Shown piece after piece: positions 25,231 through 36,659 of a DNA stretch of 64,000 nucleotides. Every line of letters begins with the position of its first letter. The stretch's first letter is position 1. Location of the stretch: positions 1-64,000 of the forward strand of contig NW_027464787.1 of assembly GCF_043290135.1 (NCBI RefSeq), read 5' to 3'. Made by a program: the position numbers and the translations under genes. The notes under the pieces were generated by a model. That model had not been told where the DNA came from and did not search any database. It saw only the letters and a program-made list of their open reading frames with translations. Origin of the DNA: Rhipicephalus microplus. Taxonomy: Eukaryota; Arthropoda; Arachnida; Ixodida; Ixodidae.

Positions 25231-28200
25231 CTACTTGCGGAGTTTCTAGTTGTGGAGTTTCAAGTTGCAGGAGTCTCATGCTGTGGAGTTTCTACTTGTT
25301 GAGTTTTTAGTTGTGGAGTTTCTAGTTGTTGAGTTTCTAGTTTGAAGTCTCTAGTTATAGATTCCCTAGTTGTGGAGTCTCTAGTTTAGGAGTTTCTAGT
25401 TGAAGAGTTTTTAGTTGTGGAGTGTCTAGTTTTGGAGTTTCTAGTCGTGGAGTTTCTAGTTGTGGAGTCTCTAGCTGTGTAGTTTCTAGCTGCGTAGTTT
25501 CTAGTTGCGGAGTTTCTAGTTGTGTAGTTTCTAGTTGCGGAATCTCTAGCTGTGGATTTTCTAGTTGCGTAACTTAAGGTTGTGAGGTTTCAAGTTGTGG
25601 AGTTTGTAGTTTTGGAGTTTCTAGTTGTGGAGTCTCTAGTTGTGTAGTTTCTAGCTGCGGAGTTTCTAGTTGTGGAGTTTCCAGTTGTGGAGTTTCTGGT
25701 TGTGGACTTTCTAGACATGAAATTTCTTGTAGCCGAGTGTCTATTTGTAGAGTTTTAGTTGTGGAGTTTCTAGTTGTGGAGTCTCTAGTTGCAGAGTTTC
25801 TAGTTGTGGAGTTTCTAGTTGGGGAGTTTCAAGTTGTGGAGTCTCTAGTTGTGGAGTTTCTAGTTGCGGAGTATCTAGTTCTCGAGTTTCACAATGTGGA
25901 GTTTCTAGTTGCGGAATTGCAGTCTCTGGTTGTGGATTTTCTAGTTGTGGAGTTTCGAGTTTTGTAGTCTCTAGTTGTGGAGTTTCTGGTTGTGGAGTTT
26001 CCAGTTGTGGAGTATCTAGTTGTGGAGTTTCCAGTTGTGAAGTATCTAGTTGTGGAGTTTCCAGTTGTGGAGTATCTAGTTGTGGAGTTTCAAGTTGCGG
26101 AGTTTCTATTTGTGGAGTTTCTAGCTGCGGAGTTTCTAGTTGCAGATTCTCTGGTTGTGGAGTTTCTAGTTGCGGAATCTCTAGTTGTGGAGTTTCTAGT
26201 TGTGGAGTTTCCAGTTGTGGAGTTTCTGGTTGTGGACTTTCTAGACATGAAATTTCTTGTAGCCGAGTCTCTATTTGTAGAGTTTGTAGTTGTGGAGTTT
26301 CTAGCTGTGGAGTCTCTAGTTGCAGAGTTTCTAGTTGTAGAGTTTCTAGTTCTGGAGTTTCAAGTTGCGGAGTTTCTAGTGGCGGAGTTTCAAGTTGTGG
26401 AGTTTCTAGTTGTGGAGTTTCCAGTTGTGGAGTTTTTAGTTGTGGAGTTTCTAGTTGTGGAGTTTCTGGTTGTGGAGTTTCTAATTGTGGAGTTTCCAGT
26501 AGTGGAGTTTTGAGTTGTGGAGTTTAAAGTTGTTGAGTTTCTAGTTGAGAAGTCTCTAGTTTTGCAGTTTTTAGTTGTGGAGTTTCCAGATATGGAATTT
26601 CTAGTTGCCGAGTCTGTATTTGTGGAGTTTGTAGTTGTGGAGTTTCTAGTTGTGGAGTTTCTAGTTGGTGAGTCTCTAGTTGCGGAGTTTTTAGTTGTGG
26701 AGTTTCTAGTTGTGGAGTTTCTGGTTGTGGAGTTTCTAGTTGTGGAGTTTCTAGTGGTGGAGTCTCTAGATGCGGAGTTTCTAGTTGTGAAGTTTCTAGT
26801 TGTGGAGTTTCTAGTTTTGGAGTTTCTAGTTGTGGAGTTTCTAGTTGTGGAGTTGCGGAGTCTCTAGTTGTGAAGTTTCTAGTTGCAGAGTCTCTAGTTG
26901 TGGAGTTTCCAGTTGTGGAGTCTCTAGATGTGGAGTTTCAAGTTGTCGAGTATCCAGTTGTGGAGTATCTAGTAGTGGAGTTTCGAGTTGTGGAGTTTCT
27001 AGTTGTGGAGTTTCTAGTTGCGGAGTTCCTAGTTGTAGAGTTTCTACTTGCGGAGTTTCTAGTTGTGGAGTTTCAAGTTGCGGAGTCTCATGCTGTGGAG
27101 TTTCTACTTGTTGAGTTTTTAGTTGTGGAGTTTCTAGTTGTTGAGTTTCTAGTTTGAAGTCTCTAGTTATAAATTCCCTAGTTGTGGAGTCTCTAGTTTA
27201 GGAGTTTCTAGTTGAAGAGTTTTTAGTTGTGGGGTGTCTAGTTTTGGAGTTTCTAGTCGTGGAGTTTCTAGTTGTGGAGTCTCTAGCTGTGTAGTTTCTA
27301 GCTGCGTAGTTTCTAGTTGCGGAGTTTCTAGTTGTGTAGTTTCTAGTTGCGGAATCTCTAGCTGTGGATTTTCTAGTTGCGTAACTTAAGGTTGTGAGGT
27401 TTCAAGTTGTGGAGTTTCTAGCTGCGGAGTTTCTAGTTGTGGAGTTTCCAGTTGTGGAGTTTCTGGTTGTGGACTTTCTAGACATGAAATTTCTTGTAGC
27501 CGAGTGTCTATTTGTAGAGTTTTAGTTGTGGAGTTTCTAGTTGTGGAGTTTCTAGTTGCAGAGTTTCTAGTTGTGGAGTTTCTAGTTGGGGAGTTTCAAG
27601 TTGTGGAGTCTCTAGTTGTGGAGTTTCTAGTTGCGGAGTATCTAGTTCTCGAGTTTCACAATGTGGAGTTTCTAGTTGTGGAATTGCAGTCTCTGGTTGT
27701 GGATTTTCTAGTTGTTGAGTTTCGAGTTTTGTAGTCTCTAGTTGTGGAGTTTCTGGTTGTGGAGTTTCCAGTTTAGGAGTATCTAGTTGTGGAGTTTCCA
27801 GTTGTGAAGGATCTAGTTGTGGAGTTTCCAGTTGTGGAGTATCTAGTTGTGGAGTTTCAAGTTGCGGAGTTTCTATTTGTGGAGTTTCTAGCTGCGGAGT
27901 TTCTAGTTGCAGAGTCTCTGGTTGTGGAGTTTCTAGTTGCGGAATCTCTAGTTGTGGAGTTTCTAGTTGTGGAGTTTCTAGTTGTGGAGTTTCCAGTTGT
28001 GGAGTTTCTGGTTGTGGACTTTCTAGACATGAAATTTCTTGTAGCCGAGTCTCTATTTGTAGAGTTTGTAGTTGTGGAGTTTCTAGCTGTGGAGTCTCTA
28101 GTTGCAGAGTTTCTAGTTGTAGAGTTTCTAGTTCTGGAGTTTCAAGTTGTGGAGTTTCTTGTTGTGAAGTTTCAAGTTGTGGAGTTTCTAGTGTCGGCGT

Positions 28201-28760
28201 CTCAAGTTGTGGAGTATCTAGTTGCGGAGTGTCTGTTTGTGGTGTTTCTAGCTGTGGAATTTATTGTTGCGGAGTTTCTAGTTGCGGAGTTCCATAGTTG
28301 CAGAGTCTCTAGTTGCGGAGTTTCTAGTTGTGGAGTGTCTAGTTGTGGAGTTTCCAGTTGTGTAGTTTCTAGTAGAGTTTCGAGTTTTGAAGTTTCTAGT
28401 TGTTGAGTTTCTAGTTTGAAGTCTCTAGTTGTAGATTCTCTAGTTGTGGAGTCTCTAGTTTAGGAGTTTCTAGTTGAAGAGTTTCCAGTTGTGGAGTTTC
28501 TAGTTGTGGAGTTTCGAGTTTTGGAGTTTCTAGTTGTGGAGTTTTGAGTTGTGGAGTTTCTAGTTGTAGAGTTTCTAGTTGCGGAATCTCTAGCTGTGGA
28601 TTTTCTAGTTGCGTAACTTAAGGTTGTGAGGTTTCAAGTTGTGTAGTTTCTAGTTGTGGAGTTTCTAGTTGTGGAGTTTCTAGTTGTGGAGTTGCGAAGT
28701 CTCTAGTTGTGGAGTTTCTAGTTGCGGAGTCTCTAGTTGTGGAGTTTCAAGTTGTGGCGT
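25231..28760 (+). repeat. 3.5-kb triplication, copy A
   Basis: First of three direct copies. It begins at CTACTTGCGGAG (25231), shortly before an irregular monomer TTGCAGGAGTC near 25265 whose extra base marks all three copies. It carries AGTATCTAG near 26041 where copies B and C have AGTACCTAG. Length to the next CTACTTGCGG is 3,530 bp. Confidence 0.82.
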
Positions 28761-31700
28761 CTACTTGCGGAGTTTCTAGTTGTGGAGTTTCAAGTTGCAG
28801 GAGTCTCATGCTGTGGAGTTTCTACTTGTTGAGTTTTTAGTTGTGGAGTTTCTAGTTGTTGAGTTTCTAGTTTGAAGTCTCTAGTTATAGATTCCCTAGT
28901 TGTGGAGTCTCTAGTTTAGGAGTTTCTAGTTGAAGAGTTTTTAGTTGTGGAGTGTCTAGTTTTGGAGTTTCTAGTCGTGGAGTTTCTAGTTGTGGAGTCT
29001 CTAGCTGTGTAGTTTCTAGCTGCGTAGTTTCTAGTTGCGGAGTTTCTAGTTGTGTAGTTTCTAGTTGCGGAATCTCTAGCTGTGGATTTTCTAGTTGCGT
29101 AACTTAAGGTTGTGAGGTTTCAAGTTGTGGAGTTTGTAGTTTTGGAGTTTCTAGTTGTGGAGTCTCTAGTTGTGTAGTTTCTAGCTGCGGAGTTTCTAGT
29201 TGTGGAGTTTCTAGTTGTGGAGTTTCTGGTTGTGGACTTTCTAGACATGAAATTTCTTGTAGCCGAGTGTCTATTTGTAGAGTTTTAGTTGTGGAGTTTC
29301 TAGTTGTGGAGTCTCTAGTTGCAGAGTTTCTAGTTGTGGAGTTTCTAGTTGGGGAGTTTCAAGTTGTGGAGTCTCTAGTTGTGGAGTTTCTAGTTGCGGA
29401 GTATCTAGTTCTCGAGTTTCACAATGTGGAGTTTCTAGTTGCGGAATTGCAGTCTCTGGTTGTGGATTTTCTAGTTGTGGAGTTTCGAGTTTTGTAGTCT
29501 CTAGTTGTGGAGTTTCTGGTTGTGGAGTTTCCAGTTGTGGAGTATCTAGTTGTGGAGTTTCCAGTTGTGAAGTACCTAGTTGTGGAGTTTCCAGTTGTGG
29601 AGTTTCTGGTTGTGGAGTTTCTAATTGTGGAGTTTCCAGTAGTGGAGTTTTGAGTTGTGGAGTTTAAAGTTGTTGAGTTTCTAGTTGAGAAGTCTCTAGT
29701 TTTGCAGTTTTTAGTTGTGGAGTTTCCAGATATGGAATTTCTAGTTGCCGAGTCTGTATTTGTGGAGTTTGTAGTTGTGGAGTTTCTAGTTGTGGAGTTT
29801 CTAGTTGGTGAGTCTCTAGTTGCGGAGTTTTTAGTTGTGGAGTTTCTAGTTGTGGAGTTTCTGGTTGTGGAGTTTCTAGTTGTGGAGTTTCTAGTGGTGG
29901 AGTCTCTAGATGCGGAGTTTCTAGTTGTGAAGTTTCTAGTTGTGGAGTTTCTAGTTTTGGAGTTTCTAGTTGTGGAGTTTCTAGTTGTGGAGTTGCGGAG
30001 TCTCTAGTTGTGAAGTTTCTAGTTGCAGAGTCTCTAGTTGTGGAGTTTCCAGTTGTGGAGTCTCTAGATGTGGAGTTTCAAGTTGTCGAGTATCCAGTTG
30101 TGGAGTATCTAGTAGTGGAGTTTCGAGTTGTGGAGTTTCTAGTTGTGGAGTTTCTAGTTGCGGAGTTCCTAGTTGTAGAGTTTCTACTTGCGGAGTTTCT
30201 AGTTGTGGAGTTTCAAGTTGCGGAGTCTCATGCTGTGGAGTTTCTACTTGTTGAGTTTTTAGTTGTGGAGTTTCTAGTTGTTGAGTTTCTAGTTTGAAGT
30301 CTCTAGTTATAAATTCCCTAGTTGTGGAGTCTCTAGTTTAGGAGTTTCTAGTTGAAGAGTTTTTTGTTGTGGGGTGTCTAGTTTTGGAGTTTCTAGTCGT
30401 GGAGTTTCTAGTTGTGGAGTCTCTAGCTGTGTAGTTTCTAGCTGCGTAGTTTCTAGTTGCGGAGTTTCTAGTTGTGTAGTTTCTAGTTGCGGAATCTCTA
30501 GCTGTGGATTTTCTAGTTGCGTAACTTAAGGTTGTGAGGTTTCAAGTTGTGGAGTTTCTAGCTGCGGAGTTTCTAGTTGTGGAGTTTCCAGTTGTGGAGT
30601 TTCTGGTTGTGGACTTTCTAGACATGAAATTTCTTGTAGCCGAGTGTCTATTTGTAGAGTTTTAGTTGTGGAGTTTCTAGTTGTGGAGTCTCTAGTTGCA
30701 GAGTTTCTAGTTGTGGAGTTTCTAGTTGGGGAGTTTCAAGTTGTGGAGTCTCTAGTTGTGGAGTTTCTAGTTGCGGAGTATCTAGTTCTCGAGTTTCACA
30801 ATGTGGAGTTTCTAGTTGTGGAATTGCAGTCTCTGGTTGTGGATTTTCTAGTTGTTGAGTTTCGAGTTTTGTAGTCTCTAGTTGTGGAGTTTCTGGTTGT
30901 GGAGTTTCCAGTTGTGGAGTATCTAGTTGTGGAGTTTCCAGTTGTGAAGTATCTAGTTGTGGAGTTTCCAGTTGTGGAGTATCTAGTTGTGGAGTTTCAA
31001 GTTGCGGAGTTTCTATTTGTGGAGTTTCTAGCTGCGGAGTTTCTAGTTGCAGAGTCTCTGGTTGTGGAGTTTCTAGTTGCGGAATCTCTAGTTGTGGAGT
31101 TTCTAGTTGTGGAGTTTCTAGTTGTGGAGTTTCCAGTTGTGGAGTTTCTGGTTGTGGACTTTCTAGACATGAAATTTCTTGTAGCCGAGTCTCTATTTGT
31201 AGAGTTTGTAGTTGTGGAGTTTCTAGCTGTGGAGTCTCTAGTTGCAGAGTTTCTAGTTGTAGAGTTTCTAGTTCTGGAGTTTCAAGTTGTGGAGTTTCTT
31301 GTTGTGAAGTTTCAAGTTGTGGAGTTTCTAGTGTCGGCGTCTCAAGTTGTGGAGTATCTAGTTGCGGAGTGTCTGTGGTGTTTCTAGCTGTGGAATTTAT
31401 TGTTGCGGAGTTTCTAGTTGCGGAGTTCCATAGTTGCAGAGTCTCTAGTTGCGGAGTTTCTAGTTGTGGAGTGTCTAGTTGTGGAGTTTCCAGTTGTGTA
31501 GTTTCTAGTAGAGTTTCGAGTTTTGAAGTTTCTAGTTGTTGAGTTTCTAGTTTGAAGTCTCTAGTTGTAGATTCTCTAGTTGTGGAGTCTCTAGTTTAGG
31601 AGTTTCTAGTTGAAGAGTTTCCAGTTGTGGAGTTTCTAGTTGTGGAGTTTCGAGTTTTGGAGTTTCTAGTTGTGGAGTTTTGAGTTGTGGAGTTTCTAGT

Positions 31701-31896
31701 TGTAGAGTTTCTAGTTGCGGAATCTCTAGCTGTGGATTTTCTAGTTGCGTAACTTAAGGTTGTGAGGTTTCAAGTTGTGTAGTTTCTAGTTGTGGAGTTT
31801 CTAGTTGTGGAGTTTCTAGTTGTGGAGTTGCGAAGTCTCTAGTTGTGGAGTTTCTAGTTGCGGAGTCTCTAGTTGTGGAGTTTCAAGTTGTGGCGT
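28761..31896 (+). repeat. 3.5-kb triplication, copy B (internally deleted)
   Basis: It starts at the hybrid junction GTGGCGTCTACTTGCGG, which joins a monomer normally followed by AGTTGTGG (compare 35405) to the start of copy A. The copy is 3,136 bp because about 400 bp present in A and C is missing just after AGTACCTAG at about 29571. The rest stays collinear with A at an offset of 3,140 and with C at 3,541. Confidence 0.82.
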
Positions 31897-34800
31897 CTAC
31901 TTGCGGAGTTTCTAGTTGTGGAGTTTCAAGTTGCAGGAGTCTCATGCTGTGGAGTTTCTACTTGTTGAGTTTTTAGTTGTGGAGTTTCTAGTTGTTGAGT
32001 TTCTAGTTTGAAGTCTCTAGTTATAGATTCCCTAGTTGTGGAGTCTCTAGTTTAGGAGTTTCTAGTTGAAGAGTTTTTAGTTGTGGAGTGTCTAGTTTTG
32101 GAGTTTCTAGTCGTGGAGTTTCTAGTTGTGGAGTCTCTAGCTGTGTAGTTTCTAGCTGCGTAGTTTCTAGTTGCGGAGTTTCTAGTTGTGTAGTTTCTAG
32201 TTGCGGAATCTCTAGCTGTGGATTTTCTAGTTGCGTAACTTAAGGTTGTGAGGTTTCAAGTTGTGGAGTTTGTAGTTTTGGAGTTTCTAGTTGTGGAGTC
32301 TCTAGTTGTGTAGTTTCTAGCTGCGGAGTTTCTAGTTGTGGAGTTTCCAGTTGTGGAGTTTCTGGTTGTGGACTTTCTAGACATGAAATTTCTTGTAGCC
32401 GAGTGTCTATTTGTAGAGTTTTAGTTGTGGAGTTTCTAGTTGTGGAGTCTCTAGTTGCAGAGTTTCTAGTTGTGGAGTTTCTAGTTGGGGAGTTTCAAGT
32501 TGTGGAGTCTCTAGTTGTGGAGTTTCTAGTTGCGGAGTATCTAGTTCTCGAGTTTCACAATGTGGAGTTTCTAGTTGCGGAATTGCAGTCTCTGGTTGTG
32601 GATTTTCTAGTTGTGGAGTTTCGAGTTTTGTAGTCTCTAGTTGTGGAGTTTCTGGTTGTGGAGTTTCCAGTTGTGGAGTATCTAGTTGTGGAGTTTCCAG
32701 TTGTGAAGTACCTAGTTGTGGAGTTTCCAGTTGTGGAGTATCTAGTTGTGGAGTTTCAAGTTGCGGAGTTTCTATTTGTGGAGTTTCTAGCTGCGGAGTT
32801 TCTAGTTGCAGAGTCTCTGGTTGTGGAGTTTCTAGTTGCGGAATCTCTAGTTGTGGAGTTTCTAGTTGTGGAGTTTCTAGTTGTGGAGTTTCCAGTTGTG
32901 GAGTTTCTGGTTGTGGACTTTCTAGACATGAAATTTCTTGTAGCCGAGTCTCTATTTGTAGAGTTTGTAGTTGTGGAGTTTCTAGCTGTGGAGTCTCTAG
33001 TTGCAGAGTTTCTAGTTGTAGAGTTTCTAGTTCTGGAGTTTCAAGTTGCGGAGTTTCTAGTGGCGGAGTTTCAAGTTGTGGAGTTTCTAGTTGTGGAGTT
33101 TCCAGTTGTGGAGTTTTTAGTTGTGGAGTTTCTAGTTGTGGAGTTTCTGGTTGTGGAGTTTCTAATTGTGGAGTTTCCAGTAGTGGAGTTTTGAGTTGTG
33201 GAGTTTAAAGTTGTTGAGTTTCTAGTTGAGAAGTCTCTAGTTTTGCAGTTTTTAGTTGTGGAGTTTCCAGATATGGAATTTCTAGTTGCCGAGTCTGTAT
33301 TTGTGGAGTTTGTAGTTGTGGAGTTTCTAGTTGTGGAGTTTCTAGTTGGTGAGTCTCTAGTTGCGGAGTTTTTAGTTGTGGAGTTTCTAGTTGTGGAGTT
33401 TCTGGTTGTGGAGTTTCTAGTTGTGGAGTTTCTAGTGGTGGAGTCTCTAGTTGCGGAGTTTCTAGTTGTGAAGTTTCTAGTTGTGGAGTTTCTAGTTTTG
33501 GAGTTTCTAGTTGTGGAGTTTCTAGTTGTGGAGTTGCGGAGTCTCTAGTTGTGAAGTTTCTAGTTGCAGAGTCTCTAGTTGTGGAGTTTCCAGTTGTGGA
33601 GTCTCTAGATGTGGAGTTTCAAGTTGTCGAGTATCCAGTTGTGGAGTATCTAGTAGTGGAGTTTCGAGTTGTGGAGTTTCTAGTTGTGGAGTTTCTAGTT
33701 GCGGAGTTCCTAGTTGTAGAGTTTCTACTTGCGGAGTTTCTAGTTGTGGAGTTTCAAGTTGCGGAGTCTCATGCTGTGGAGTTTCTACTTGTTGAGTTTT
33801 TAGTTGTGGAGTTTCTAGTTGTTGAGTTTCTAGTTTGAAGTCTCTAGTTATAAATTCCCTAGTTGTGGAGTCTCTAGTTTAGGAGTTTCTAGTTGAAGAG
33901 TTTTTAGTTGTGGGGTGTCTAGTTTTGGAGTTTCTAGTCGTGGAGTTTCTAGTTGTGGAGTCTCTAGCTGTGTAGTTTCTAGCTGCGTAGTTTCTAGTTG
34001 CGGAGTTTCTAGTTGTGTAGTTTCTAGTTGCGGAATCTCTAGCTGTGGATTTTCTAGTTGCGTAACTTAAGGTTGTGAGGTTTCAAGTTGTGGAGTTTCT
34101 AGCTGCGGAGTTTCTAGTTGTGGAGTTTCCAGTTGTGGAGTTTCTGGTTGTGGACTTTCTAGACATGAAATTTCTTGTAGCCGAGTGTCTATTTGTAGAG
34201 TTTTAGTTGTGGAGTTTCTAGTTGTGGAGTCTCTAGTTGCAGAGTTTCTAGTTGTGGAGTTTCTAGTTGGGGAGTTTCAAGTTGTGGAGTCTCTAGTTGT
34301 GGAGTTTCTAGTTGCGGAGTATCTAGTTCTCGAGTTTCACAATGTGGAGTTTCTAGTTGTGGAATTGCAGTCTCTGGTTGTGGATTTTCTAGTTGTTGAG
34401 TTTCGAGTTTTGTAGTCTCTAGTTGTGGAGTTTCTGGTTGTGGAGTTTCCAGTTGTGGAGTATCTAGTTGTGGAGTTTCCAGTTGTGAAGTATCTAGTTG
34501 TGGAGTTTCCAGTTGTGGAGTATCTAGTTTTGGAGTTTCAAGTTGCGGAGTTTCTATTTGTGGAGTTTCTAGCTGCGGAGTTTCTAGTTGCAGAGTCTCT
34601 GGTTGTGGAGTTTCTAGTTGCGGAATCTCTAGTTGTGGAGTTTCCAGTTGTGGAGTTTCTGGTTGTGGACTTTCTAGACATGAAATTTCTTGTAGCCGAG
34701 TCTCTATTTGTAGAGTTTGTAGTTGTGGAGTTTCTAGCTGTGGAGTCTCTAGTTGCAGAGTTTCTAGTTGTAGAGTTTCTAGTTCTGGAGTTTCAAGTTG

Positions 34801-35411
34801 TGGAGTTTCTTGTTGTGAAGTTTCAAGTTGTGGAGTTTCTAGTGTCGGCGTCTCAAGTTGTGGAGTATCTAGTTGCGGAGTGTCTGTTTGTGGTGTTTCT
34901 AGCTGTGGAATTTATTGTTGCGGAGTTTCTAGTTGCGGAGTTCCATAGTTGCAGAGTCTCTAGTTGCGGAGTTTCTAGTTGTGGAGTGTCTAGTTGTGGA
35001 GTTTCCAGTTGTGTAGTTTCTAGTAGAGTTTCGAGTTTTGAAGTTTCTAGTTGTTGAGTTTCTAGTTTGAAGTCTCTAGTTGTAGATTCTCTAGTTGTGG
35101 AGTCTCTAGTTTAGGAGTTTCTAGTTGAAGAGTTTCCAGTTGTGGAGTTTCTAGTTGTGGAGTTTCGAGTTTTGGAGTTTCTAGTTGTGGAGTTTTGAGT
35201 TGTGGAGTTTCTAGTTGTAGAGTTTCTAGTTGCGGAATCTCTAGCTGTGGATTTTCTAGTTGCGTAACTTAAGGTTGTGAGGTTTCAAGTTGTGTAGTTT
35301 CTAGTTGTGGAGTTTCTAGTTGTGGAGTTTCTAGTTGTGGAGTTGCGAAGTCTCTAGTTGTGGAGTTTCTAGTTGCGGAGTCTCTAGTTGTGGAGTTTCA
35401 AGTTGTGGCGT
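31897..35411 (+). repeat. 3.5-kb triplication, copy C
   Basis: Third direct copy, starting at the same hybrid junction as B and ending where GTGGCGTCTAGTTGTGG returns to the single-copy context at 35412. It shares AGTACCTAG with B, so B and C derive from each other after A, and it retains the roughly 400 bp that B lost. Confidence 0.82.
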
Positions 35412-36659
35412 CTAGTTGTGGAGTTTCTAGTTGTGGAGTTTCCAGTTGTGGAGTATCTAGTTGTGGAGTTTCCAGTTGTGAAGTTTCAAGTTGCGGAGTC
35501 TCAAGTTGTGGAGTTTCCAGTTGTGGAGTTTTCAGTTGTGGAGTTTCTAGTTGTTGAGTTTCTAGTTAAGAAGTCTCTAGTTTGGCAGTTTTTAGTTGTG
35601 GAGTTTCTAGATATGGAATTTCTAGTTAACGAGTCTGTATTTGTGGAGTTTGTAGTTGTGGAGTTTGTAGTTGCGGAGTTTCTAGTTGGTGAGTCTCTAG
35701 TTGCGGAGTTTTTAGTTGTGGAGTTTCTAGTTGTGGAGTTTCTGGTTGTGGAGTTTCTAGTTGTGGAGTCTCTAGTTTAGGAGTTTCTAGTTGAAGAGTT
35801 TTTAGTTGTGGAGTGTCTAGTTGTGGAGTTTTCAGTTGTGGAGTTTCTAGTTGTGGAGTTTCGAGTTTTGGAGTTTCTAGTTGTGGAGTTTTGAGTTGTG
35901 GAGTTTCTAGTTGTGTAGTTTCTAGTAACAGAATCTCTAGCTGTGGATTTTCTAGTTGCGTAACTTAAGGTTGTGAGGTTTCAAGTTGTGGAGTTTCTAG
36001 TTGTGGAGTCTCTAGTTGTGGAGTTTCTGGTTGCGGAGTATCTAGCTGTGGAGTTTCCAGTTGTGCAGTTTCTAGTTGTGGAATTGCAGAGTCTCTGGTT
36101 GTGGATTTTCTAGTTGTGGAGTTTCTAGTTGTGGAGTTTCGAGTTTTGGAGTCTCTAGTTGTGGAGTTTCTGGTTGTGGATTTTCCAGTTGTGGAGTATC
36201 TAGTTGTGGAGTTTCCAGTTGTGAAGTATCTAGTTGTGGAGTTTCAGGTTGTGGAGTATCTAGTTGTGGAGTTTCAAGTTGCGGAGTTTCTATTTGTGGA
36301 GTTTCTAGCTGCGGAGTTTCTAGTTGCAGAGTCTCTGGTTGTGGAGTTAATAGTTGCGGAATCTCTAGTTGTGGAGTTTCTAGTTGTGGAGTTTCTAGTT
36401 GTGGATTTTCCAGTTGTAGAGTTTCTGGTTGTGAACTTTTTAGACATGAAATTTCTTGTAGCAGAGTCTCTATTTGTAGAGTTTGTAGTTGTGGAGTCTC
36501 TAGTTGCAGAGTTTCTAGTTATGGAGTTTCCAGTTGTGGAGTTTCAAGTTGTGGAGTCTCTAGTTGTGGAGTTTCTAGTTGCGGAGTATTTAGTTGTGGA
36601 GTTTCCAGTTGTGGAGTTTCTAGTTGTGGAATTGCAGAGTCTCTGGTTGTGGATTTTCT

